Positions 45,552-55,349 of a stretch of DNA of 64,000 nucleotides are shown here, in pieces (position 1 is the first letter of the stretch; each line of letters opens with the position of its first letter). Below the pieces are notes generated by a model that made no database searches, was not told the DNA's origin, and saw only the letters and a program-made list of their open reading frames with translations. Position numbers and translations under genes: made by a program. Origin of the DNA: Desulforhopalus sp. IMCC35007 (lineage in GTDB: Bacteria; Desulfobacterota; Desulfobulbia; Desulfobulbales; Desulfocapsaceae); assembly GCF_005116575.1 (NCBI RefSeq), contig NZ_SWCN01000022.1, positions 1 to 64,000 of the forward strand. The letters are read 5' to 3'.

Positions 45552-46808
45552 ATGAATTTAAAACGTGTAGTTGTTACAGGGCTAGGAGCACTTACTCCAC
45601 TGGGAAATACTTTTCAGGAAACCTGGAAAGCTATGATAGACGGGGTGAGTGGTGCCGCTTCCATAACAAATTTTGATGCAAGCAATTTCAAAACACAGTT
45701 TGCCTGCGAAGTAAAAAACTTCAACCCCACAGACTATTTTGATATAAAAGAAGCAAAAAAATATGACCTTTGCAGTCAATTTGGAATTGTGGCTGCTGAT
45801 ATGGCAATTGCCGATAGTGCGTTGGACCTGGGAAAAGAAGATCTAGAAAGAATAGGTGTGATCTGGGGCTCTGGTATTGGAGGTTTGAAAACTTTTTCAG
45901 ACGAAGTCAGTGCTTTTGCCAAAGGTGGCGGAAAACCGCGTTTTAGCCCATTCTTCATCCCTAAAATGATAGCCAATATTACAGGTGGACATGTTTCAAT
46001 GAGACATGGCTTCATGGGACCCAACTATACGGTTGTATCTGCGTGTGCCTCATCAACCAATGCAATGGCAGACGCTTTTAACTATATTCGTTTAGGAAAA
46101 GCAGAAATATTTGTAACTGGTGGTAGTGAAGCTTCAATTTTTGAGGCAGGTATGGGTGGTTTTAATGCCATGCGCGCCTGTTCCACCAGAAACGATGCCC
46201 CACAGATTGCCTCAAGGCCTTTTGATAAAAACCGCGACGGATTTGTTATGGGCGAAGGAGGCGTAGGTCTTATTTTTGAGGAGTTGGAACACGCCCTGGG
46301 CCGTAACGCAAAAATATATGCCGAAGTTGCTGGTACAGGTCTTTCGGGGGATGCACACCATATGACGGCACCTCATCCGGAAGGAACTGGCGCTGTAAAG
46401 TCCATGCGCGATGCCATTGAAGATGCTGGTTTAAATATCAATGATGTTGATCACATAAATACACATGGCACCTCGACTCCAGTTGGTGATATTGCAGAGT
46501 CAAAAGCCATTCTGAAACTTTTTGGTGCACACGCTAAGGACATTTATGTAAATTCTACGAAATCGATGACAGGCCACCTTTTAGGCGCAGCTGGGGCAAT
46601 CGAGGGATTGGCTACCATTATGGCTATTCATGATGGTATAATTCCTCCGACAATAAACTTCGAAGAAAAAGACGAGAACATTGATTACGATTCTATTCAA
46701 TTTGTATTCAACAAAGCAATAAAAGCTGAAATCGAAGTAGCGCTAAGTAATACCTTCGGCTTTGGTGGACATAACGCCTCAATAGCATTCAAGAAATTCA
46801 GACAATAG
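45552..46808 (+). CDS. fabF: Beta-ketoacyl-ACP synthase II
   Basis: 418 residues (family 410-420). Catalytic triad Cys in VSACASS, His in NTHGTSTP and His in MTGHLLGAAG; the C-terminal LSNTFGFGGHNAS is standard. It elongates acyl-ACP with malonyl-ACP. FKTQFACEVKNFN and several internal blocks resemble Bacteroidetes FabF. No other fab gene is nearby, so this is either a second copy or an acquired gene. Confidence 0.95.
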   Translation: MNLKRVVVTGLGALTPLGNTFQETWKAMIDGVSGAASITNFDASNFKTQFACEVKNFNPTDYFDIKEAKKYDLCSQFGIVAADMAIADSALDLGKEDLERIGVIWGSGIGGLKTFSDEVSAFAKGGGKPRFSPFFIPKMIANITGGHVSMRHGFMGPNYTVVSACASSTNAMADAFNYIRLGKAEIFVTGGSEASIFEAGMGGFNAMRACSTRNDAPQIASRPFDKNRDGFVMGEGGVGLIFEELEHALGRNAKIYAEVAGTGLSGDAHHMTAPHPEGTGAVKSMRDAIEDAGLNINDVDHINTHGTSTPVGDIAESKAILKLFGAHAKDIYVNSTKSMTGHLLGAAGAIEGLATIMAIHDGIIPPTINFEEKDENIDYDSIQFVFNKAIKAEIEVALSNTFGFGGHNASIAFKKFRQ

Positions 46809-46857
46809 GCTTTGTGGACGGCTTAAAATTGCAAGCTAAAAGCAGGGATATTCAATA

Positions 46858-46886
46858 GACGTGCAGGTTCGATTAACCTGCACGTC
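46858..46886 (+). terminator. Terminator after fabF
   Basis: Perfect 12-base inverted repeat GACGTGCAGGTT / AACCTGCACGTC with a 5-base loop, 50 bases after the fabF stop, followed by TTACTACAATTTTT. Good rho-independent terminator candidate. Confidence 0.7.
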
Positions 46887-47394
46887 TTACTACAATTTTT
46901 ACATCCTTAAATCTGCGAGTTAGGTTGGAAACTATCAGATCCTAATTCCCTTTCAATTTTTGTTGTAATCGAGTCCATCTTTCTTGTCGGTCGACATTTT
47001 CAAGCCAACTTTGGTCAGGGTAACAGTAGAGTCCCTGCTGTTTTTCCTCATTTTTAAAGTATTTTTGGATTTCAGTTGCAGTTGCGCCATTTTATAACGA
47101 TTCCTCAGACATACGCAGGTCTACCCTGACAGGAACCATCTCGAACGAGCAGCTATCATTCTTTAAATGGCATTTTTAGTCCCTGTTTTGACGGATTATT
47201 TCACCAGAATATGTACGTGCTAAAATTCATATTATCATCCTTAAAAGCAGACAAAATGTTTGGTTTCTACTTTTTCTTGAAACATTACTTTAGATTTTGT
47301 AATCACATAAGGGTAGAATCGCGCATACTCTTTTACAATCCTGATCTGAGGAATTCGACTTGTAATATTTTCGGTGTTTTAGGGAGAGTAATCA
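46887..47394. other. Intergenic stretch with one gene fragment
   Basis: About 500 bases before the acyltransferase gene. On the minus strand 46943-47092 a stop-bounded frame reads protein-like (EEKQQGLYCYPDQSWLENVD) and ends in a TAG, but has no start and no ribosome site; it is probably the last 40 codons of a lost gene I cannot name. The rest shows no gene. Confidence 0.3.
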
Positions 47395-48300
47395 ATGTTA
47401 TCGTTTTTACCATCATCAATGCGTGGCATTGTCGCTAGCTGTCTGTTGGTCGCAAATACCTTGCTGCTGGGACCGCTTTTAATCACAATTTCCCTACTGC
47501 GGTTTATTATTCCCCTGCAGGGCTGGCAACGCAGCTGTACTGCAGCTGCAATCCGGATTGCAGAGCTATGGATTTCGTCTAATTCGTTGTGGATGAAGCT
47601 GACCCAGCAGATGCAATGGGATGTTGAGGGAATTGAACAACTCGAAAAAAATCAATGGTACCTGGTCTCTTCTAATCATCAATCCTGGGCTGACATACTT
47701 ATTCTCCAGCATCTGCTTAACCGTAAAATTCCAATGCTCAAGTTTTTCCTTAAGCGGCAATTGATTTGGGTGCCAGTGATAGGACTCTGCTGGTGGGCTT
47801 TAGATTTTCCGTTTATGAAACGTTACAGTAAGGAATATCTTGAGAAGTATCCCCACAAACGAGGGAAGGATTTTGAGAGTACCCAACGTGCCTGTGAAAA
47901 GTTTAAATACCTGCCTGTCACTGTTTTTAATTTTCTCGAAGGCACACGCTTTACTCCTGCAAAGCACCAACAACAGGACTCTCCCTACCAATGGCTGCTA
48001 AAACCTAAAGCTGGTGGTATTGCTTTTGTTGTTGGTGCTATGGGCGACAATCTCAATGCTTTACTTGATGTTACCATCGCATACCCTGAGCACAAGCAAC
48101 CTTCTTTTTGGGATTTTATGTGCGGTAACGTTAATAGGCTTCGTGTCCGTGTGCAGCAAAAACCAATTCCTAAGCAGTTTCTTCATCGTGATTATCGTGA
48201 AGATGAAACTTTTCGAAACGAATTCCAACAATGGGTAACCCAACTCTGGCAGGAAAAAGATGCCCTTTTGGATCAGCTCCATCAACAACCAGGCAGCTAA
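47395..48300 (+). CDS. Acyltransferase, YihG-like 1-acylglycerol-phosphate acyltransferase family
   Basis: 301 residues (E. coli YihG 310). A hydrophobic anchor spans about residues 10-40. The acyltransferase motifs NHQSWAD (NH-x4-D) near residue 97 and EGTRFT near 182 are present. It acylates a glycerophospholipid precursor at the inner membrane. GGGAGAG lies upstream of the ATG. Confidence 0.85.
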   Translation: MLSFLPSSMRGIVASCLLVANTLLLGPLLITISLLRFIIPLQGWQRSCTAAAIRIAELWISSNSLWMKLTQQMQWDVEGIEQLEKNQWYLVSSNHQSWADILILQHLLNRKIPMLKFFLKRQLIWVPVIGLCWWALDFPFMKRYSKEYLEKYPHKRGKDFESTQRACEKFKYLPVTVFNFLEGTRFTPAKHQQQDSPYQWLLKPKAGGIAFVVGAMGDNLNALLDVTIAYPEHKQPSFWDFMCGNVNRLRVRVQQKPIPKQFLHRDYREDETFRNEFQQWVTQLWQEKDALLDQLHQQPGS

Positions 48301-48394
48301 TTGTATTGGCTTACAAACACCCACCGTCGAGCTCGCAAACAAGCATTTTCCTCACGGCTCTTTTTTTGGTTAGGGCAGAAGAACAGAGATCATT

Positions 48395-48598
48395 TTACGA
48401 TTCTGTCCTGTTTTGCCCATCAGTATGTTTCTCAGTTACACAGCAATCGTGACCTGTACCACATTCACTACAACTAACGGTCACTTCGTCCTTGATGTCC
48501 CCATATTTTTCCCGGAATTCATCAGGCGTCATATTACATATAAGGCCACATCCGCATTCTGGGCATTCCGATTTGATCTGGTATCTTTCTTTTGCCAT
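48395..48598 (-). CDS. Small zinc-ribbon protein
   Basis: 67 residues with two metal-binding knuckles: CPECGCG near residue 12 and CSECGTGHDCC near 43. The middle is charged and there is no signal peptide. GGAGATAG before the ATG supports translation. Function unknown. Confidence 0.65.
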   Translation of the reverse strand: MAKERYQIKSECPECGCGLICNMTPDEFREKYGDIKDEVTVSCSECGTGHDCCVTEKHTDGQNRTES

Positions 48599-49227
48599 GT
48601 TCTATCTCCTTTGCGTTTTTTATACGAAATCGAATAATTGGTAACGCCAATGCCGATATTTAAAGCCTTTTCAATGAATGGCGGTTTATTACCGGTCGTT
48701 GTCTTCCTTGTCTCAAAATAGCTACATATAATGTCAGAGGTCAGAAAGTTATCATTTGCTTTATTAAATAGAGCTTCACCTTGGCCATTAGCTACACAAT
48801 CGAAGCAGCTCAAATTTAATGTTCACCTCTTGTGCTATCAAGCCTACGTAACGACCCTATTTATCACATAATCTTAATGCACAAGTAGTCAATTCTCCAG
48901 TAAAGTATTATTGACAGAAAGACTCAACAAGTTCGGTAACCTCTTTGGTTTTTTGTCATTGTCACGACAAATAGATTCCAGGTTTGACAATACCTTATAG
49001 TTTCGACACCACATCTGTCGTTCGTCCTTACCCGTCTCCATGATCTATACCTGATCCGATCTCACCTGAAGGTCCAGGAGATACAGCGACACTTACTACG
49101 GTATTACATTACCTGTACATATTCACTTAGCCTTATATGGGCTAAAGATATGAGACAAACTTCAAGAGGGGAACATTGATCAACATAAATGGCAGAAAAA
49201 CAGACATCGATTGTCTTGCCATTTAAT
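48599..49227. other. Intergenic stretch, no gene supported
   Basis: About 630 bases between two small cysteine-rich genes. Frames are short and lack ribosome sites; the minus-strand frame 48529-48813 overlaps the zinc-ribbon gene and looks like a shadow. No tRNA-like or clear hairpin structure seen. Confidence 0.3.
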
Positions 49228-49404
49228 TTAAAGAACGGTTGCTTTTGTTTTTTTTGTCATCTCCTGACCACAACATTGCAGTGGAACATTGCATTTATCT
49301 GGTCTAGTAACATCACATCTGCAAGGTGTAACTACTCTTAGCTCCAAACCACATTTTTCACACATAAACACTTCACCCTCTTTCATTTCACTGCAGTTAG
49401 CCAT
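49228..49404 (-). CDS. Desulforedoxin-like small iron protein with inserted cysteine loop
   Basis: 58 residues, found by reading the minus strand. Near residues 10-20 EGEVFMCEKCG and near 43-49 QCCGQEM match the C-x2-C ... C-C pattern of desulforedoxin and the desulfoferrodoxin N-terminus, which bind one Fe by four Cys. Between them, an insert of about 15 residues brings three more Cys (CRC and one C) and replaces the Gly-rich turn. AAAAGGAGC lies 6 bases before ATG 49404. Likely a small redox or metal-sensing protein of an anaerobe. Confidence 0.7.
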   Translation of the reverse strand: MANCSEMKEGEVFMCEKCGLELRVVTPCRCDVTRPDKCNVPLQCCGQEMTKKTKATVL

Positions 49405-49591
49405 TTTGAGCTCCTTTTCATTGTTGAGATTGATGAGCGAGAAATTTTCACGGTGGGTTTAACTATGCATTCCCAATGCACCCGTTTACATTTCTACATA
49501 ATGTCAGGGGAACAGTATTTATTGTAACTTCATTTTATTACATGACAATAAAATTCCCCCGATTGATTCTCGAGCTTCAATATAAATGTTC

Positions 49592-51370
49592 CTAAAATAC
49601 CACAAAACATAACCCCATTATAACTGTGGGGAGTAAAGCGTATGCCATCAGTAATATTGGCGAGATACCGTTACTAAAATACCCTTTTAACAGCGCCTGG
49701 CCTGCTGGGTTAGGTGCGTTGGCGATAACAGTAAGACCGCCACCAGTTACTGCTCCTGCAACTACAGCATACTTCAAACTATCGGTAAAGCCCGGCACAA
49801 GGGTGCTGAGGTAGGTGATGGCAGCGTTATCATTAAAAGCGGTCAATACGGTGGAACTCAACATGAGTGGTAACTCGCCGAGACTGCCAAGCACAGGGGC
49901 AATCCACCAACCTTGAAGCCCACCATGGATCACCAGACCGCCTAAGAAAAAACCAACCAGCATAGGTGATTTCAGATTAACAGTATTCTGGAATGGCCAG
50001 GTAACATGTGAAAATCCGATAAAAAAGAGCATCCCTGATACAAATATTGCTGGATAATGGGCGTTTATAATAGTCCAGATCATGAAGATAACATGCACAG
50101 CGATAATCCAGCCGGGAACATCGCCACAACGGTTATCCCAATTAGGGTCGTTGAGTTTAGGCCGCTTATCTCGGGGCAGCAAACCTGGCACAGAGACGCT
50201 CATCTGCTGCATTTTAAGATCTTCAAACTCTTGGTCAAAGGTCTCTTCCAGCAGATCAAAGTCCTCCTCATCCAGATTAGTGCTGGCAACGAGCGTTGAT
50301 TCTTTTACCACATGTTTAATCCGGCAGATTTCTTCCTGTAGTTCACGGCCAATACGAACTTCAGCTGTTTTCAAAACGTTCTTAAGGTGTTCGCTGTGGA
50401 TATGTTTTTCCTTCAAATCGAGCTTGATCTCAGAAAGCCTGAATTTCTTTTCTAGCCTGATAAGCTCCTTTTTAAAGACCCAGAACACAATCGTATTGGA
50501 AATAATGATTCCAATTATAGCTTTCCACCCAAAGGTCGTGAACATGAACAAGAGATCCCAGTTCCAGGTGGAGGCCACCATAAGAACAGGCGGGGCTGCA
50601 AAATGGGTGAGCGTTCCCCCTACTGAAATATTGACGAAGAGTAGCGCTATGGTGGCATATTTAAATTTGTTGCTAGGTTTTAACTCATAAAACTTTTGAG
50701 CAAGCAGCATTGCAGAAATCGTCATGGCTGCTGGTTCAGTTATGAAGCTGCCCAACAATGGTCCCAGGGTCATAATGGTCAGCCACCAGGCTGCAAGAGT
50801 TCCGTCAAAAATCCCAGCAACTCGGGCCATCAGCTTTTCGGAGAACTTCAAGATAGGCCGTGATGATGCAAGAGTCATAATGACTACGACAAACATGGGT
50901 TCAATATAGTTTACACCACTTACATACTCTACGAAGGTGTGCCAATCATAAAAGAGAACTATGGCCCCAGCTAATACAACTGCCCAGAGCCCAAACACGA
51001 CTTCAACCTCACCTAGAAAGTGAAAGATCTCTGATAATATATGGGTTGAACTTTCCGACTCAAGCCCCTCTTCAATTCTCTTTTGGTGTTCTCCTTTCCA
51101 TTTGTGGGCATAAAACAGGAATTTGCTGCTTAAAAAAGTGTGAATGATGGCACAGAGAAAGATGATTGTTGCAGCCAGGTTGAAGGGTGTATGGCTAATA
51201 CGATGTTTAAGGATGGCAACGATCCCTTCCAGGTTTGAATCATGGTAGCTTTCAAAAGTTGGAGGGAAATTGGCAGCACCCTCTTGAGAGGGATACCCTC
51301 CCGCTGCATGGATGCTGGTTGCAAAAAGTAGGAAAAGGATCACAAATAATATTTTTGAATATAATTTCAT
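49592..51370 (-). CDS. Putative Na+/H+ antiporter
   Basis: 592-residue inner-membrane protein of the putative Na+/H+ antiporter family (Na_H_antiport_3). A signal-like first segment (MKLYSKILFVILFLL) is followed by about 12 hydrophobic segments. TEPAAMTISAMLL and the C-terminal TAFNDNAAITYLSTL are the conserved pore motifs, and a charged cytoplasmic loop of about 120 residues splits the two halves. Ribosome site TAAGGG before the ATG. Stands alone. Confidence 0.8.
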   Translation of the reverse strand: MKLYSKILFVILFLLFATSIHAAGGYPSQEGAANFPPTFESYHDSNLEGIVAILKHRISHTPFNLAATIIFLCAIIHTFLSSKFLFYAHKWKGEHQKRIEEGLESESSTHILSEIFHFLGEVEVVFGLWAVVLAGAIVLFYDWHTFVEYVSGVNYIEPMFVVVIMTLASSRPILKFSEKLMARVAGIFDGTLAAWWLTIMTLGPLLGSFITEPAAMTISAMLLAQKFYELKPSNKFKYATIALLFVNISVGGTLTHFAAPPVLMVASTWNWDLLFMFTTFGWKAIIGIIISNTIVFWVFKKELIRLEKKFRLSEIKLDLKEKHIHSEHLKNVLKTAEVRIGRELQEEICRIKHVVKESTLVASTNLDEEDFDLLEETFDQEFEDLKMQQMSVSVPGLLPRDKRPKLNDPNWDNRCGDVPGWIIAVHVIFMIWTIINAHYPAIFVSGMLFFIGFSHVTWPFQNTVNLKSPMLVGFFLGGLVIHGGLQGWWIAPVLGSLGELPLMLSSTVLTAFNDNAAITYLSTLVPGFTDSLKYAVVAGAVTGGGLTVIANAPNPAGQALLKGYFSNGISPILLMAYALLPTVIMGLCFVVF

Positions 51371-51716
51371 TAAGCCCTTACATTCCTTGAATGTATTTTA
51401 ATTGACTGATTATCTTCTTGATTGAGTATCGTTCTCAAACAGTATTTTATTTCTCAGTGAGCGTGTTAGAAAACTTTTCAATAGTGCTATTTGGCAAAAT
51501 ATACCAAAGACAGTTGTGACAGGCAAAGTAAAAGGTGCCATTGCACTATCAGTCAGTGACGGGGCAAGCGTGATGAATTGATATTTCTTCGCTCGTCAGC
51601 ATACCTCCAATCGATCTGAAAATAATAATCGTAAATCTATTGGATGAATCCAGTAGATACGTCACTCTTTATATACAAAGAATCAACACATGGAAAAGAT
51701 GGCGAGCGCAAGTGTT
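51371..51716. other. Intergenic stretch, no gene seen
   Basis: About 350 bases upstream of the antiporter gene, so its promoter must lie here. No start, hairpin or operator stands out. Confidence 0.3.
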
Positions 51717-51962
51717 CTATTGAAATGAGACATGGCTGGTGACAATACGAGGTTGATCCAGGGAAATTTCCTCGGGCTCAATCCGCTGCAACTCCTCAAC
51801 ATTCCAGTTGCCATTACGCTTAAGCAACTCCAGAGCCTTGGCCTTGGACGGTGCCAGCACCGTTACGTCAGCCTCTAGATAATTTTCCCTGTGGATATGC
51901 GGCTCATCCAGCATGGACCAACTGGAAAAGCGTTTGCTGTGCCGCCAGACAAAAAGCAACAT
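51717..51962 (-). CDS. Small hypothetical protein
   Basis: 81 residues starting at ATG 51962, just after a strong GGAGG. The start is aromatic and basic (LLFVWRHSKRF); the rest is mixed with Glu/Leu. No signal peptide or Cys motif. It resembles no family I know. The longer frame to 52034 has no ribosome site. Confidence 0.6.
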   Translation of the reverse strand: MLLFVWRHSKRFSSWSMLDEPHIHRENYLEADVTVLAPSKAKALELLKRNGNWNVEELQRIEPEEISLDQPRIVTSHVSFQ

Positions 51963-52531
51963 CGTTTTCCTCCGTAAAATAGATAAGGTATAAAACGGGG
52001 AAGGAAATATTTTAAATTTCCAGATTGGCTCCATCCATATCTCTTCAATCTTTTAAAACAGTTGAAGAGACATAGAAAACACCATCACTTTAAAAGAAGT
52101 AAATGACCTTAACACGTCCAGTGTATCTCCCTACAATCATGTCTGTTTGTGAATCATTTACATCACCCAAAGAAACGGTCGCTCCTCAACATATTCAAGT
52201 GAGTCAACTGTGACTGAGAGACCCCTGTGCTTATGTTTGATAAAACTAAAAAGAGAACTCTTATAGTAATCCCTACAGAACTTGAAAATATTTCGCTTTC
52301 TTTTTCTCATTCAATGGCCGATATATTCGACGTTGATATCGATGGAGGATTATCATTCTTGTACACATTTATTTGGTCGAGACGGGATGATATTATGTTT
52401 CACTCTATGAAAAGAGCAAAAGCGGGTTTGAACAATCTTTTGCTCTTTTCATTGTTTTGTCAGATGCTTTGATCCCAGGTAAACAACCACATTCCTGATC
52501 TTATTCTAATCATTTATACATAGAGTTATGC
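51963..52531. other. Intergenic stretch with a terminator
   Basis: About 570 bases. The plus-strand frame 52227-52472 overlaps the hairpin at 52409-52450 and lacks a ribosome site, so I do not call it. The hairpin is the only solid element. Confidence 0.35.
52409..52450. terminator. Bidirectional terminator after the zinc-import operon
   Basis: Perfect 14-base arms GAAAAGAGCAAAAG / CTTTTGCTCTTTTC (52409-52422, 52437-52450) with a 14-base loop. T-rich arms work as U-tracts in either direction. It lies about 80 bases after the DUF3299 gene on the minus strand. Confidence 0.7.
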
Positions 52532-53194
52532 TTACGGTCGATAAGCCTCAATCCTATCAACAGAAAGGCTGTAGCCGATATTGATATCGCTTGATCCGTC
52601 ACTGAGATACAGCTCTTTGGAAGAAGATTTTACTTGTAATCTCCCGGTAACAGATACCGGTTTAAAAAGCTCATCCACTTCGTAGGGTGTTGGGGTGGCC
52701 GATACTGCGTAGACTATCTGATTCTGAGGTGGTGGCGGAGTATGTATACAGGCACCAACGTAAGGCACCAGTAGGAAGTCAGTTACAGCGTTGCCGGATA
52801 AATCAAGGGGGAGCAGGTAGCCGGCGAGTTTGATTTCCTGATTATCAAGCTCTGTATTAACCGCCGAATTTCTATTGCGTCTATCAGCTATTATTTTATC
52901 AACGTCTATGTCTTTTTTTTGCAGCTCTGGCAAAGCGTTATTCACTTCATCGTAATATTCCTGATTTTCTGGAGTGACTTCCTTTGGTAAGAATTCCCGG
53001 AGATAGATAATATACTCAATAAAGTCGACCTCCTCTTCTGACAGGCCAGCCAAAGGATTGTCTTGAGCTGGTAATTTCGGTATCAGGTTATCCCATTGAA
53101 TTTCCTTTATATCTGAACTTTGACATGGTAAAGCGTTAACGCATAACAACAGGGTGATAAGGGGGAGCAGTCGTTTCATGACAAGAACCTTCAT
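52532..53194 (-). CDS. DUF3299 exported protein (ZrgE-like)
   Basis: 220 residues with a signal peptide ending near ALPCQSS. The C-terminal half carries the DUF3299 signature: LAGYLLPLD, then LLVPYVGACIHTPPPPQNQIVY, with a Cys-x-His metal candidate. In Vibrio the zrg locus ends with such a gene. The ATG at 53194 overlaps the permease stop by 4 bases; an internal ATG at 53179 is an alternative start. Likely periplasmic, helping zinc import. Confidence 0.8.
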   Translation of the reverse strand: MKVLVMKRLLPLITLLLCVNALPCQSSDIKEIQWDNLIPKLPAQDNPLAGLSEEEVDFIEYIIYLREFLPKEVTPENQEYYDEVNNALPELQKKDIDVDKIIADRRNRNSAVNTELDNQEIKLAGYLLPLDLSGNAVTDFLLVPYVGACIHTPPPPQNQIVYAVSATPTPYEVDELFKPVSVTGRLQVKSSSKELYLSDGSSDINIGYSLSVDRIEAYRP

Positions 53195-54453
53195 GTTTTA
53201 ATGGTCATACCATCGTTAAGGGAGTAGCGGTAAATCTTCCATCCCGGGATGATTCCTGCCACTATGCCTGAAAGTAGGACAATAGCAAGCAGGAGTAGCT
53301 CATAGTTGGAAAAGAAGGAGATGTTTATATACAGGCCAAATTGTGCAACCAATAACGGTTGAGCAATGGCGAGAAGGGTATAGAGCAACACGATCCCCAC
53401 GACAATAGCTAACGCGGTAACCAGTATTGATTCGCCGATGATGAGAGAAAACACATGGGCAGGACGTGCGCCAACCGACCTGAGGATCGCCATTTCCCGA
53501 CGCCGCTCATTAAGACTGGTCATCAGTGTGGTCAGCATCCCAAACAAGCCAATGATCACAACAAAGCCAGATACCGCCATAAGTGCTTTTTCGGCAACTC
53601 CCACCAACTGCCATAACTGCTGGAGGGCAACACCTGGCAGGATAGCTGTCAGTGGCTCTTCACTGTACTGATTGATCGTACGTTGCACCTTGAAGGTGGC
53701 TATGGGAGACTGCAATTTAACCAGGAAGGCGGTAATTGCCTTGGGTGTGAGCTTCAGGCGTCGTGCCTGGTCTGCAGATATATGAACACCCGCCATTGGC
53801 GCTCCCTGCTTCCAGTCAATATGGATGGCCTCGATACTCTCAAGGTTGACATGAATTGTCTGGTCAACAGGTGTTCCAGTAGGTGCCAGAATTCCTACGA
53901 CGGTAAATGGTTTATCTTCGTGTTTGACAAAAGAGACTTCTCCTGCACCATGGGAAAGGATAATGGAATCGCCAAGGTTATACCCGAGTTTTCGAGCCAC
54001 TTCGGCACCCAGCACGGCCTCGTAGAGGTCACTGAATTCTATCCCTTTATCGAGTCGCAGGCTCTGTTTGCTGCCATAACGAAAATGGGTAAAATAGTCA
54101 CTCGTTGTACCCATTACCCGATATCCCCTGTGGGAATCTCCAAGTGATATCGGAACTGTCCAGGAGACAGATGGCAGTGCAGCTATATCCTGGTAGCTCT
54201 CCCAGGAAATATTATTCGTGGCATAGCCAATTCGGAATATGGAATAGAGCAGGAGCTGGATCGGCCCACTGCGGGCCCCAACCACAAGGTCGGTTCCCGA
54301 TATGGTATTGGTAAAACTATTACGTGATTCAGTTCTGATACGCTCCACGCCAAGCAGCAGAGCAACACTTAAGCCAATAGATATAATAGTCAGGCAAACA
54401 GTAAATTTCCTGTTTCGCAAGCTTTTCAGAGCAAGTAGAAGAATATTTCTCAT
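53191..54453 (-). CDS. ABC transporter permease, FtsX/MacB-type (ZrgC-like)
   Basis: 420-residue inner-membrane protein with four transmembrane segments: one near residues 17-37 and three in the last 150 residues. Between the first and second lies a periplasmic domain of about 230 residues. The signature ERRREMAILRSVGA near residue 310 is typical of FtsX-like permeases. GGGGAGGAG precedes the ATG and the start overlaps the ATPase stop by 4 bases. Works with the LolD-like ATPase in a zinc-linked complex. Confidence 0.85.
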   Translation of the reverse strand: MRNILLLALKSLRNRKFTVCLTIISIGLSVALLLGVERIRTESRNSFTNTISGTDLVVGARSGPIQLLLYSIFRIGYATNNISWESYQDIAALPSVSWTVPISLGDSHRGYRVMGTTSDYFTHFRYGSKQSLRLDKGIEFSDLYEAVLGAEVARKLGYNLGDSIILSHGAGEVSFVKHEDKPFTVVGILAPTGTPVDQTIHVNLESIEAIHIDWKQGAPMAGVHISADQARRLKLTPKAITAFLVKLQSPIATFKVQRTINQYSEEPLTAILPGVALQQLWQLVGVAEKALMAVSGFVVIIGLFGMLTTLMTSLNERRREMAILRSVGARPAHVFSLIIGESILVTALAIVVGIVLLYTLLAIAQPLLVAQFGLYINISFFSNYELLLLAIVLLSGIVAGIIPGWKIYRYSLNDGMTIKT

Positions 54454-55217
54454 GCATCTCCTCCCCGGTCTATTCCTGTAGCAGTATTGATTTTTTTGAA
54501 CTCCACCACTCGATCAAAAAGAGGCATGAGGCTGGTATCATGGCTTACGAAAATAAGCGTTGCTCCGGATCTTGAGCACTCACTAAATAGCAAGCGAAGA
54601 AAAGACTCACGATGTTCTGTATCAAGAGAGGAGGTTGGTTCGTCGGCAATGACCAGTGAAGGACTGCCGATTAAAGCCCGGGCTGCTGCAACCCGTTGCT
54701 GCTGACCAACACTCAATTCCACCACAGGTTTTTCAAGCAGTCCTGGATCCGTGAGGTTGAGATGGGCCAGAAGACGCAAGGCCTCGTCGTAGGGCGTAGT
54801 ACCCTGTTCCTGAATTTTCTTTTTACGCAGGGAGGAAAACTGACATGGAAGAGTTACATTTTCCACCACACTTAAATAGGGAATCAGGTTAAATATCTGG
54901 AAAATATAACCGATATTATCCGCCCTGAAACGATCCCGGGCGGCTCCTTTCAGCTGCGAAATATTCTGACCTTGAACTCTTACTTCACCCTGTTGTGGGG
55001 TAAGGATACCCGTGAGAAGGCCAAGCAGGGTTGACTTGCCGCTGCCGCTTGGACCCATAATGAAAAGCAGTTCCCCTGATTCTACTCTAAAATGGCTCAT
55101 TTCTAACACAGGTAACAAGGTTTTCGACCAGCTAAAGCTCAAACGACTTATATCGACAACCGGCTCAGTAGTGAGACTTCCGAGCCTGGAATTTTTTAAA
55201 GTTGTTTCTTTATGCAT
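54450..55217 (-). CDS. LolD-type ABC transporter ATP-binding protein (ZrgB-like)
   Basis: 255 residues. Walker A GPSGSGKST near 60, signature LSVGQQQR near 176 (Val for Gly, as in many LolD/MacB members), Walker B VIADEP near 200 and H-loop VSHD. Pairs with the FtsX-type permease. First gene after zrgA in the operon. Confidence 0.85.
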   Translation of the reverse strand: MHKETTLKNSRLGSLTTEPVVDISRLSFSWSKTLLPVLEMSHFRVESGELLFIMGPSGSGKSTLLGLLTGILTPQQGEVRVQGQNISQLKGAARDRFRADNIGYIFQIFNLIPYLSVVENVTLPCQFSSLRKKKIQEQGTTPYDEALRLLAHLNLTDPGLLEKPVVELSVGQQQRVAAARALIGSPSLVIADEPTSSLDTEHRESFLRLLFSECSRSGATLIFVSHDTSLMPLFDRVVEFKKINTATGIDRGGDA

Positions 55218-55349
55218 ACATTCTCTTGAAGCCCTGAGAAGTTCACTCGCAGTCGGAGTTGATCTCCTCTTCGTGCGAATGAATTTCTAAGGTATTTAAA
55301 CCCCTCAGAGGGGACAGTGGTGAATCCTGCTCTCTTTGCCTCAAACGGC

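Noticed and set aside
52227-52472. Plus-strand 81-residue frame
   Set aside because: Runs through a strong terminator hairpin and has no ribosome site.
55299-55311. CCCCTCAGAGGGG short palindrome, similar to CCCCTGAGAGGGG at 44424-44436
   Set aside because: Five-base arms; similarity between two intergenic sites is probably chance.
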